DNA of 64,000 bases from Congeria kusceri. Taxonomy: Eukaryota > Mollusca > Bivalvia > Myida > Dreissenidae. The number at the start of each line of letters is the position of its first letter. The first letter of the stretch is position 1. Below, piece by piece: positions 23,650-34,900 of the stretch. The stretch lies in assembly GCA_027627225.1 (NCBI GenBank), contig JAPFQT010000167.1, forward strand, positions 97,501-161,500. Direction: 5' to 3'. A program made the position numbers and the translations under genes. The notes beneath the pieces were generated by a model, which ran no database searches, was not told the DNA's origin, and worked only from the letters and a program-made list of their open reading frames with translations.

Positions 23650-23912
23650 AAATTGTATACAGTTATATCGCCCAAATGTCGCATTATCGTATCGACGCGG
23701 TCTTATACACAACGATAAGTATCGCCCAAAATATCGAACAGTCGCATCGACGCGGTCTTGTACACAACGATAAGTATCGTCCAAAATCTCGAATAGTCGC
23801 ATCGACGCGGTCTTGTACACAGCGAATGTTATCGCCCAAACGTCCCATCCTAGCACTGTGTGCTGACTGCGACGATGCGATAATTTGGCGATAAGTATCG
23901 ATGTGTACATTT
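23650..23912. mobile_element. TIR-bounded array with 55-bp units, copy D2
   Basis: As at 20341-20549, but with three units starting at 23688, 23743 and 23798. The extra unit explains most of the length difference. Confidence 0.6.
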
Positions 23913-24452
23913 TCACGAAATGTGGACGAAGTTTGCGTTTCTATAACATTTCTCATTGCGATATTTGCAAAAATGAAAGTTAAAAATTCAAATCGCCTTG
24001 TTGTCGCCCCGGTAAAAAGCAGGGGTTTATTCAGGATTACGTAGATAAACAAAAACACATCATTAAAGCGTCTAGGACGACAATCTACATTATGACATAA
24101 TTTCTTATCAATCAACTGATGCAATTTTATTTAAATTTCGAAAAAGGTAACATAACAGTTTTGTTTTTCATTAGTGTTTATTTATATTTACTGCCATGAT
24201 TCCGTATTAATTCTGAGTTAGCTACTTTTATTTAAGAGTTAAGTTTTGTGTGGCTTTCCCTCGTATTATATGCATCAAATGTTCACATACATACTGATTT
24301 CACTAAAAATATAATATACGCGTCTAAACTACGGTAACCTTAATTATAATTAGCAAACAAATTAAAATATTATGTAGTATTGCGTTTTTATGAAAATTAT
24401 CATAATGTGACGTAATCCCTCTGACTGTCCAGACAGTCCCTGAATAACAGAT

Positions 24453-24473
24453 GGGGTGGGGTGGGGGGGGGGG
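24453..24473 (+). other. G-run tract (possible G-quadruplex), copy D2
   Basis: GGGG-T-GGGG-T followed by 11 G, an expanded version of 21766-21780. Confidence 0.5.
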
Positions 24474-25038
24474 TCAGATAACCATCTTTATGACACGGTC
24501 ATAAATTTTATCTGATTACGTTGGCGGGTCCATAGCTGAGTGAAGCTAATGTTATTTTGGCAGCTGAGGAAGTTTCTTCCATATGACAAATAAATCAGTG
24601 TAGAATACTATTTATTCTCAATATTTTTAAAAAGTACCAATGTGCGCCAACAAACGTTCAGTTAACAAATTCAAAAAAACATCCAGCAGTAACAATCGCC
24701 GGTTTACATGTTTGATTTAAGTATCATAATTATAGTATCATAATATTTTATTTGATATGAAACGCATACATGTAATTATATTTAGTAAGAGAAATCAGCT
24801 GGTCCTGTTTATTTCCTAATATCGCCTTATTATCACATTTTGTTTACATAATAACTACAAAGTATTGCCGGTACTGAAATAGAGAACTCAAAGATAGGCT
24901 ACTTTTTTCTGCGAGAAACATTAGTGTTCAGAATTTTTTTATGTGATATTAATGTTTAAGACTCATAGCACAATCATGGAACGCTCATTTAGAGTACGTA
25001 CAAAATTAAGTACAAATTAATGAATGAAGGTGACACAA

Positions 25039-26065
25039 GGTGTTTATCCTGTATATTTGTATACGACATGGATCCAGATCCGTGTATACGGCAACAATAT
25101 GACACCGGCTAGGCTAAGCAGGCCACTTTGTAAAATGTTAAAAATAAAACAAAATCCATTTGAATATAATAAAACCATATACGTTATTTTTACTTCAAAA
25201 TAACTTGCCTTAAAAGGATATATAGAACAAATAGAACATAACAGGTTATGAAACATTAAATCCTGAACTAAATTATGAACATAACCATAAAATAAATAAA
25301 AACAAAGTATATTTTCAATGTTCATCCTCTTGTCGAAATATTGTATACTTAATCTAAATTAATCTCTGAATCATAGAACATCAACTTTCAATTAAGTTTC
25401 AGTACCAATTCAACCAATATACGATTAAACATGATGCCAGTTTTATTGCGGTCCATAATTTATTTCCGATACAAGACCGGAAAAGGCCGAACGCCGAAAT
25501 GAATTTCGTACATTTCCTTGAATGGGTGAAAATTACCACTAGAATCAATTACAAGTGATACTAAAGTTAATAAACGACGGTCCAAATGCCAACGTTAATT
25601 AACACACGTATATTGTATTGAAAGGGACATGATTTTCCTAGCTAATTCCACTTGTGCAAGTTTGAATTTAAATATAAAAATACGGTTGTCAGCACATTTT
25701 ACCAAATTCCCTTTTTCTTACATTGAAATAAGAACAAAATTACACCTATACTTTTAAAACCTTAACACGACGGTTCAAACGTTAATTTATCAAAACGAAA
25801 AAAAAAACATTGTTCAGAGAATATGTTATATATTCAAATGCAAACTGTGCAATTTAGATATATGCTTTATTAACAAAAACATGAATGTTTGAAGTACACA
25901 GTTCTTAATTTTCCTATTCAATTCAATGATAAATCTTATCATCGATTTTCATCGATAGCGACCGCGGGATTGCATTGAAAGTTGGATATGGAGTGTTATT
26001 CGGCAAAGATGAATCTGATATTTTACGCATTACTTTAATTGGTTGTAATTGTGTTTTATTTTCAG
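25039..26065. other. non-coding DNA (intron)
   Basis: AT-rich. The antisense frame at 25044-25325 is hydrophobic but typical of AT-rich DNA and unsupported. Confidence 0.4.
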
Positions 26066-26146
26066 AGGACGCCGACGCGGGCAACAATGCAAAACCTACT
26101 TTAAATGAGGACATAGACGGGGAAGCTATGTCATCACAATCTGAAG
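26066..26146 (+). CDS. candidate 81-nt exon 6 (EDID/SSQSE type)
   Basis: Acceptor TGTTTTATTTTCAG, donor GTAACA, phase 1-1, 27 residues: an acidic start DADAGNNAKPTLNEDIDG followed by EAMSSQSE. The C-terminal half matches the candidate exon at 29329 (TL-x-x-x-x-EDID-x-x-x-SSQSE), so the two are paralogous cassettes. Here the Tyr seen before EDID in the other copy is absent. No family is recognised. Confidence 0.55.
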
Positions 26147-27073
26147 GTAACAAGTTTATTGAGAGCTGTGCAAAACCAAATTCATACGTGCCTAGATTTC
26201 ACCTTGACTCGAGGTTTATTTTTTGAAACGTCTGTTTTAGTCTCTCTTGCTCCAGTGTGTTTACCCAGTTATATGACCGTTAATTTTATCATGTACACTT
26301 ACGGTGTAATACGTTTATAAGTTATTTTCGGTATGATCTGTTCATCTAGCAAAAACGCAGATGTATTGCTGGGTTTGCGAATGTCACCATGTACAATGAT
26401 TAATTCATAATACAATCTGCGATGTTTTAACAAACCTTATGGCATTCCGAAACGTCTCACAAATGCATTCTGAAGCGTCTTGGAATCGCATGCGTAGTTA
26501 CTTGAAAATATATTACTTAAAAAAACCCAGTGTCCGCTTTGGAAAAAACGTTGCAATAATGTAATTTTATTTCTATTCATAATGGGAGTACTGACGAAAT
26601 CAAATTAGTACGTGCCTATTTTTACGTTTAAATGTAGACGATATATAAATAGTTGAATCATGTATATATGTAAACATTGTGAATGACAATGACAATGAGA
26701 CACAATTTCAGACCTTGATTCAGTGTGAATTATTAAGCATAAGTAAAACACGAATCAGATGTGAAAACATACTCTGTTTTGTTTAAAAGTCTATATGGTT
26801 GACAAAATGCTTTGTTTAGATTATGGAAACATGTTTATTTGTTAATATATTGTAATTGTATTGGTGTAGCGATGGGAAACTTGGTTATAGTACATTTAAA
26901 ATATGTTTATGCCCGAAACGGACTCTGTTCCTTTCACACATTTCAAAAGTGTGTTCCGAAGAATCCATTCTCTCTGTTGTCGTTACACACAAATGAAATG
27001 GTTCTATAATGCATTGTGAGGGATATTTTGCAATTATTTACTATAATTGTAAGATGATGTATATTGATTTAAG

Positions 27074-27097
27074 CGTCAGAACAAGTGGGTGGCAGAA
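27074..27097 (+). CDS. candidate 24-nt exon 3, copy D3
   Basis: Acceptor TGATTTAAG (weaker than D1/D2), donor GTAAGTG, phase 1-1, encoding ASEQVGGR as in the other copies with one silent base change, although the flanking introns have diverged considerably. Confidence 0.5.
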
Positions 27098-27236
27098 GTA
27101 AGTGCACTTTTTGATATATTTTGTTTAAAACATATCCAATACGAATGTAATTTAATATGAAACTTATTTGTTATTAAATGTATTCATTTTAGTTAGTTTA
27201 CATAATCAAATCAGTATCAATATTGTTCATTTTCAG

Positions 27237-27254
27237 GAAGTGCGACTTGCAGCG
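27237..27254 (+). CDS. candidate 18-nt exon 4 (intact copy)
   Basis: Acceptor TTCATTTTCAG, donor GTAAGTG, phase 1-1. With the preceding A it reads RSATCS. This is the only one of three copies with an intact acceptor, and it sits 139 bp after exon 3. Confidence 0.45.
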
Positions 27255-27445
27255 GTAAGTGCAGTATATATTAACATTGTTTGAATATTGTTTGTCTTGT
27301 TATTTAACGTTATTTTATTTAAAGCGATAGTCTTTGAAGACGTTATTTTATATAGCTTTTGCGTGATTGTTAAAATGTTGTCAATTTCATATTGTATTCA
27401 AGAAGATGAAGATTTATATGTATGACTGTTTATTATGGATGTCAA

Positions 27446-27471
27446 CGAATAATCTTATATAAGATTATTCG
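27446..27471. repeat. perfect 26-bp palindrome
   Basis: CGAATAATCTTAT followed by its exact complement, continuing into GAATATCTGACCGAATATT. Related TTCGAATA/AATATTCGA words occur at about 28213-28245, possibly bracketing an ~800-bp element. Confidence 0.7.
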
Positions 27472-28535
27472 AATATCTGACCGAATATTTAATAATAAAA
27501 TCAAATAATCTTTCGAAATTAAAAGTGTTAAATATATCAACTGCCACAGTGATCTTTTGTTTTCCCAGTTTGCTCCACCATTGTAACACATCGGGTGCTT
27601 GCATGCGCTGCTTGTGGAAACACAATCTTCTAGCAGAGCTGTCGTTCGTTGCTTTCACTATACACATCTGCAATGGACTCAATGACAATTATCATATCAA
27701 AAAGGAACACATGTATCTAACGCACATTTAAGTTTCTTGTTAGGACCAAATACATAGAAATAAAGAATAAATGGTTTTTAATATCACATATGGGGCCAAA
27801 AGTAATTAATTGTATTCATACTATTGGGAATTATTTGTTTTGCCCATAAACACTGATGAATAAGTTCACATAATTTATGTAATCACGGTGGAAATGTGCA
27901 AAAGCTCCATCCTTTTCATGAATATCTGTAATTCTAACACTACTATCAATTATCAAAAACAAAAATAGTCATTTTGAGTGCCGTCTACGAAACATGTTGC
28001 ACAGAATTTAGAAATATATAATACATTCAACAATTTTTCACACAAGCTTTACAAAGTAGAATAGCGTATTCAGGCTGCTGAGATATGAGTGTGATGCCCG
28101 CTTAGTGGTTTTTATGTTATTAATAATTATAGATGTGTTGTATTTGTAAAATAAATCATGCTGTTCTTTGTTATTTACCTTTAAGATTCAAAACGAACTG
28201 ATAACTCATAAAATATTCGAATACTGAATTCGAATATTCGACTAGCGGTTTAGTATTGGTGTTTATCAACGGTTCTGCTATAGCCTTTATGTTGATTTAA
28301 AGAATGCACTTATATACAGAAACAAAGCACACATGAGGATTATGGTTTTACGAAATTTAATGACCCCATAACCAAATTGAGATAGCAGGGCTTTGCACCG
28401 TTTGGTCTCATATGCTTCTCTTTTAGGTTAATACGCTTTTAAGGAGTGCTAGATGTTTTTTAATATGTTTGATTAAGTAGAAAATGAGACTGTTTGTTCC
28501 GTTTAACATTATATTTATCTTAATTTCATTTGCAG

Positions 28536-28589
28536 GCACATATAGTGTACCCTTTGGAACGATGATCTCATTTCAGTATTTGCATACGT
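28536..28589 (+). CDS. candidate 54-nt exon, tandem copy a
   Basis: Acceptor TTTCATTTGCAG, donor GTATGT, phase 1-1, encoding (x)TYSVPFGTMISFQYLHT. It has the same phase rule as its neighbours, with Tyr near the start. An antisense frame also covers it, so splicing evidence is needed. Confidence 0.3.
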
Positions 28590-28726
28590 GTATGTCCTCG
28601 TTATCAACAGAAAAAACATGTTTAATGCGCTTTTAAGGAGTGCTTTTTTTAAAATATGTTTGATTAAGTAGAAATTGAGACTGTTTGTTCCGTTTAACAT
28701 TATATTTATCTTAATTTCATTTGCAG

Positions 28727-28780
28727 GCACATATAGTGTACCCTTTGGAACGATGATCTCATTTCAGTATTTGCATACGT
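28727..28780 (+). CDS. candidate 54-nt exon, tandem copy b
   Basis: Identical 54 nt with the same acceptor and donor, 191 bp downstream of copy a. If both were used, the segment would be repeated or chosen alternatively. Confidence 0.3.
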
Positions 28781-29039
28781 GTATGTCCTCGTTATCAACA
28801 GAAAAAACATGCTGCATGCACATGCGTTGAAAAACATGAATCAGTATAAATACAAAAAGTGGACGTGTTGTCCTGACTGCGTTTGAAACAGAAATATAAT
28901 TTGTAATAAAATAAACACTTTCTAATATAAGTGTGTGTGTTTTTTTTAAAATCAGAATTACATAATAGTTCAATATTATTACGTTATATATTGGCGACCA
29001 TTAACTTATAATATCAGGTAAGCAATACTTTTCGATTTC

Positions 29040-29176
29040 GCGTTGTTTATCGGTCAATTAAAAACGATTGGTCGTTCTGATGCGAAGGAATTAAACCACG
29101 AGGACGTTAGCCCGAGTGGTCTTATTGCCACGCGTCAGAACGACAAAGTGTTGTTTATTGGCCGATAAACAAAGAT
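29040..29176. mobile_element. MITE (GTTTATCGGCCAAT family), copy 3
   Basis: GTTGTTTATCGGTCAATTA at the left and TATTGGCCGATAAACAAAGA at the right, with inner arms GTCGTTCTGATGCG and CGCGTCAGAACGAC. The middle differs from the D1/D2 copies, so this is an independent family member. Confidence 0.8.
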
Positions 29177-29328
29177 AATATGACCATTATTTTGAATCTA
29201 ACATGATTTGACGAATAGTTTGCAACTGTTACGAAAACTACATTTTACTGTGCTCCGCTAAGAATTGGGATTACATTTTGTGCTGTTAATCGGGTAATAT
29301 AACAACGAAATATTTTTTTTTTTTATAG

Positions 29329-29421
29329 AAACAATATCGAAAAATAGTATCGTGTCAGAATCTACTTTAGATAGTTCCTATGAGGACATCGACAGGAAAG
29401 ATAAGTCATCACAATCCGAAG
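29329..29421 (+). CDS. candidate 93-nt exon 6' (YEDID type)
   Basis: Acceptor TTTTTTTTTTATAG, donor GTAACA, phase 1-1, 31 residues including ESTLDSSYEDIDRKDKSSQS. Paralogue of the exon at 26066. YEDID resembles an acidic Tyr phosphorylation site, in keeping with a signalling tail, though this is inferred from composition only. Confidence 0.55.
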
Positions 29422-31898
29422 GTAACAGAGTGTCATCATAATCTAAAGATAACACAGTTAGTGATAGCAAATGCATATACCTTTAAATATAATTAAATTG
29501 ATTATATATTTTTGCATAGCTTTCAATTGTTGTGTATGTTAATGCATGATACATAAGACCACATCTATAATTACTCTATACATGCATATATCAGGTTATA
29601 TAGAAATGTATGCGCCTGTTAACCAAATATCAATCCAGTGTTATACATAACAGGTAACTACAGTGTATGTATATCACTATTTTATAATAACTGCACTTAT
29701 TTGACCACACTATATTGAAAAGTTGGCTGCTCCACAATTGTTTCAGTTTCCTCTCATTTACAGTCATGCCACTTGCTAACACAGTTCAAAAATACTGTTT
29801 AACTGACGCAAGAGCTCGATCGCTACGTCGTCTGCAAATAGTATAAACTGTATATTTTGCATGTCTCCTGTAATACCTTGATGGCCTTTGTCACGAAGGA
29901 CGAGCTAAAATTAATTAATGCATTGATTAAAATGTATCATCCTCGTTACCTCCTCTTGCCTGGTTCCAAGGTTACACTTAAATTATGTCGTGCCTTTCAC
30001 GCACACGGCTTCTCATAATTGGGTTGCAATAAAAGTAGAACCTTATACAGTTTGCCTCTCAAGCCCAGTGTTTTGCATGTTGTCAACGAATTTATTGCGT
30101 AAAATCCCATCAAAGGCTCTCTGTTAATCGACGTATTAGGCATACATAGTTGCATATAGTTATATACTTTTTTGCGATGGTCTGTAATACGATAAATCCT
30201 ATTTGAGAGTATCATATACAAAAACCTGAATGTGATTCATCTAGTATTCCAAACCCCTCGAACCATGCACATAATTTTGAATTGTCGATATTACAAAACC
30301 TAACATATAAGGATATAACATACGTGTATTAAATTAGCAGTATGCTTAAAAACAACACTCAACCTGTTCCATCAAATACATGTGCCTTGCTCTTTTTGTT
30401 AATTTATTTTTACTAAATCAAATTTCGATTACACTGTGCCTGACAATAATAATGTCTCATACTGAGCGGGATACCTTCCTTCTTTGCTATACAATTCTGT
30501 TTCTGTCTAATATATTTGCAAGCCTTCCTAAGAGTTTGTTGAACGGACTTTTCTAATGGCATGATCCTTTGCATATTTCAATACATGACATTCACAATCT
30601 TACCGAGGCTTATCTTTTGCAGTAACATACTTGTTTTAATGAATAACCTCGATGCACTTTGCAGCTGTTATACAGAGTGATATTATTTTTCCATTTTATA
30701 TGTGTTGTAGTTCTCTGCAATATGTCTGTCGTTTGTGCATATGTCATACATATTGATAAACGTCTCAATCAATTGATCCACATACGTATCATTCCATTAA
30801 AATTATGTTCTACATTGTCACAGTCAGTGTGATTGTTAATACAATGGGAACACGACATCGGTCTGATTTCTTGTATCCTATCGAAAGTCAGAGTAGCACA
30901 AATATGGAAAATGTCTATTTGTCATGAAGCGAAATACTAAACTGGCTTACTGAATTCAATCAGTGGGTTGAAGTATTATGAATATCATCTAAACTACCTC
31001 CATTTTTTATAATACATATACACAAATGTGTATGTTGCTGTGTTGCGGTTGTACATAATGAATTGATTAACATATTTTAATATTTTGTCAATCATCATGT
31101 TTATCTAGTAAACTCAATCTAGTATACGTTTATCTAATAAATTCAATCTATTATAGGTAAGCTTATTGTAAAATAAGCATGGAATGATATGAAGATTATG
31201 CTGGAATGATACCGAATCGGGAAGTTAGTAAAGCTACTTACAATTTGTACACGGAGTTTTATTGTGTTTGTGTTAAACATAAAGGGCATTTTACAGTATG
31301 TGTGCTATTTCACGCAAACAAAACACTATCCTAACACAATAAAGCATGAATGCAAATACATCTAATCGATTAAGTATTTGATATATTCATGCAAATAAAA
31401 GTAACTGTGTGTCCAGTTTAACTCAATAATAAACTAATCACTTGTACAGGCAGTATAATATTTGTAGCTATGAGCTTAATTCGGTATTTGTATACGTCAT
31501 TGTGAAGCTAATAGCTTGCTATATGCACATGCATTAACATTAATATAGCTTTTTATTATGTGTCTCATCATATGTCTAGATATATTTTACTTTCAGAACC
31601 TGTGTTATGCTTTAGAGAGTATTTGTCATTGTATATATTGCATACTACCCACTCATCGATGAGGGCCACTTTGGCGAGGGCTGTCCTATTTTACTTGATA
31701 GGAATTAATGTTGAAATGTTTGTTAAAGTGTTGAGTACATTAAAAATACAACAACATTAATACTACTACATAATATGGAAAAATATATAGAACACATTGT
31801 TTGGACAAATATACATATAACAGGAAAACATATGATATAAGTAATCCTTATCGAAGTATGACCAGTGTGATTGTGATATCTGAAGTTCAATTCCACAG
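29422..31898. other. intron-like non-coding DNA
   Basis: AT-rich, no supported exon. 31445-31550 is a diverged relative of the 28.4-28.8 kb repeat. Short TCTA-rich direct repeats occur near 31100-31160. Confidence 0.4.
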
Positions 31899-31997
31899 AC
31901 GATGACGTAGACAACCATGTTTATGAAACATCCAATATTATTTATCGTCGTGAAGGAACATCACCGGGACGTAATACTGCAGCTGATGAAGAGAAAG
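31899..31997 (+). CDS. candidate 99-nt exon 7 (VYETSN type)
   Basis: Acceptor GTTCAATTCCACAG, donor GTATGA, phase 1-1, 33 residues: DDVDNHVYETSNIIYRREGT then SPGRNTAADEEK. Two tyrosines in NHVYETSN and NIIYRREG settings could be kinase or SH2 sites. The longest open cassette in the series, and one of the best supported by length and phase. Confidence 0.55.
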
Positions 31998-34900
31998 GTA
32001 TGACATAAATATTAGCTTAAACAACACTAATAATGACAATAAAACATAGTATGAAAACAACAGTTGAATGTAATACAACACCATACTGGAAGGAAAATTA
32101 ACGTACGGTATTAAATTTCCAACAATTTCCCGAATTGTTACCGTGGATGGCTACGGATTACTTAATAGCCAGTACTGGTATCGCCGCATGTCATGCTGCC
32201 TCATACATGTTTCGCCAACGTATTGTCACGGAGGTTGATCGGATAAAACATACGTCGTCTCCAAGATTATTACTAACCGCGTATAGTCGCACATGCATCG
32301 GAACGTTATCGCCAGTCGTCGTATGTGTAAGTAGGTCCTCTTTTCGGAGAATGTTCATACGGTATGATACTCTTTTGTACGGAATGGCGACGATGACAGG
32401 CGATTGTGTACGGCTATATTCGAATAAGAAAGATCATACACGCTTTTGCAACGGGTTTCACACAAGTTGTAGACGATGTTTTGGTTTCCGACATCTATAA
32501 ATAAACCTACATACATTGCATTCTTCATTTATTTCCAATACTATGTGCATCTCATATGGAGCTAGTTGCGAAATAGGCTAAATAAAATATATAGGAATGC
32601 AATAATCTGTTACACTTATTTAAACGAGATTATTAGGCAATATACGAAGTGTTTCATATCAATAAACATTGGCCAGTGGAACACACATGTACAACCGTTA
32701 GTAATTCAGTGTAAAAATCGTATCGTATTAAGTTATGCCGTTTGTAGACAATCGCAACAAATCGCCTTAACCCGTGCAAATAAAGTACATGACTCGACAC
32801 GTACCGTAGGAACCCATGTGATATTCGAACAAGTCCCGTCACAACCCGTCATTGTTCGAATGAATATCGTGTGATTAACGTCTACTGTCCGTAACTGATG
32901 TGTGTCTGAAACCTGTAGCGCTTCCGAACAATCAATCAAAACGGTGACAGCGTAGAAAGACTGTTGACGACAAAAGAGCATGTGAATTATGATAGAACTT
33001 TTGCTAAAAAGGAAGCATTTGTTTCAATGAAGTTCAATTTCCTGTTCTTAAAACTGATAATATGGCTTCTTATTCAATATTATACGACATCATATACAAT
33101 TATTTTGTAAGTAACGAACACATATTTTTCAAACTTATTCTATAATGCAATCGGAATTATATACCTGCCAAACAAGTCAATCTGCAATGAGCCATGCAGA
33201 ATGACCGAAATTCAAAGCGTGGTAGTAAGGAGCATCGATTTATAGTGAGTCTTAGCCTACCGAATCAAAGTCAAAAGTAGGTCATACGATACGTGCACTC
33301 GATTTTCTATGCTACAGTTTAAACTTAATACATAACAGTATTATGTTATCAACGTATGCAGAATACGAATCGATATCTAGATATAAGACGTCCACAACGA
33401 ATACAAAATAGCCGATGTAGCACATTAATATAGTGGTCTGATTCCAGGACACCCATGTGAATATTTCGGTTACATACAAGTTAGTAGTGAAAAAAGCGGT
33501 TTCATTAGTTTTACGTAAAATGTTCCATAAATTGACTTTTTTAGAAACGGTAGTTGTAATAAATCATATGAAGTACTGAGTATGATACACATGCTATTTA
33601 CATATTGTTCCCTTAATTTTGATGTATATTTGCTCTTAGGTAATGTGCAAGAATGACTGTTTGAAAGCGTTATTCGATTCATAAATGTATATTAATCCTC
33701 AAAGTATCACAGTACATGTATAATAAAATGTTTAAGAATAATTTCGGAATTCATAAAACCTGCTCATTTTGACCAACACCCGTAGTTTTGGTTCATAATA
33801 TTTCCCTATATACGTTTTATTGATGCGTGCGCGGCTAGAATAGTTGATTTATTTCTTATAGGTAATGTCCATACTTTTTCAAAATCAGTATACAATGTTT
33901 AAAATACACGTAGGTGTCCATTTAGATCTGAGGCAATTGCTTTGCAAAATTGGAAGAACTACATGTAAAATGAAACAATTTATTTTAACTTTCTGTCAGT
34001 TTGACCTTGAACTTTGAAACTATGACCCAACATCAAGATGGTGTACTTGTGTTGATAACCAATCTACCTATTAAATAGGCATACGAGTTGTGTAGTTATA
34101 TACCGGACAAGGTTTTACAATTATTGGGTGTATTAAATTTAATCTTTAGATCTGTGACCTTGACCCTTAAACCAAGCAAACCAATATCAACTGGGATCCT
34201 TAAAATGTCATTACCAACATAACTACCAAGTTTAACAAACCTCTGCAAAATTTATTGATGGGTCAAATATTACTAGTATTCAACATAGCCTGTTTCCCGG
34301 TTGTACGAACTATTGTACGTATGATAGTACGCCTGGCACAAACCAACACAATGTCGGCTGTGATGGTTTATCTGTAAATCGAACGACCTAGTTGAAGCAA
34401 ATTTAAGTTAGATAATAAACAATAAAGTTGCTATCCAATGCGCAACATGTTTATGCTAAAGGAAAACACAAGGGGAGTGTATTTGGACATAACAAATCCA
34501 GTATGGGGTTTCGGATTAATATCTCGTTTCAATAATGTCATTAAAAGATATGTTGGCTATAATGGCAAAACTGTATTATTAATAATCTGAAACTAATATG
34601 CTCAATGAAACATTACAAAATTATTTCATTGTGTTCATATTTTATTAGTGTTTATAAATTTATAAATTATGAACATCTTTTATACAAGTTTACTATCCCA
34701 ATACTTGCTGAGTTGCATGAATCGACTTGAATACACTACAGCGTAATTGGGCACGCAATGTATTATTTTTTCTTGTTTGAGAATATTTGAGAAATTGAAT
34801 CAACAATCTGATGCATGTGTGTTCTACTGTAACTCTTGAAATTTGTTCCGAATTCAATTGTGTTACACAGATACATGCTGTGTCAAAGTAACTTCTTTGT

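Larger units (their letters stand above)
22343..25038. repeat. tandem segmental duplication D2 (2.7 kb)
   Basis: Second copy of 19027-22342, directly adjoining it and lacking the counterpart of 20735-21408. Its end (GAATGAAGGTGACAC at 25022) matches the end of D1 (22327-22341), which marks the unit boundary. Confidence 0.9.
26230..27400. repeat. third, diverged copy of the exon module (D3)
   Basis: Words of the D1 leader occur in order: TCTC-CTTG-TCCA, GACCGTTAATTTT, GTTA-TTTTCGGTAT, CAATGATTAATTCAT, then GATATTTTGCAATTATTT before exon 3. It holds the 24-nt and 18-nt exons with intact splice sites. The 33-nt exon was not found in this copy. Confidence 0.5.
28432..28815. repeat. 191-bp tandem duplication carrying a candidate exon
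   Basis: 28432-28625 and 28627-28815 are almost identical (TTTAAGGAGTGCT ... GTTATCAACAGAAAAAACATG), offset by 191 bp. A diverged third version lies at about 31445-31550 (ACAGGCA-TATA, GTATTTG-ATACGT, ATGCACATGC). Confidence 0.9.

Noticed and set aside
27455..27688. Possible hAT transposase fragment on the minus strand (VLQWWSKLG)
   Set aside because: A two-Trp resemblance only. The surrounding residues do not follow the hAT dimerisation region.
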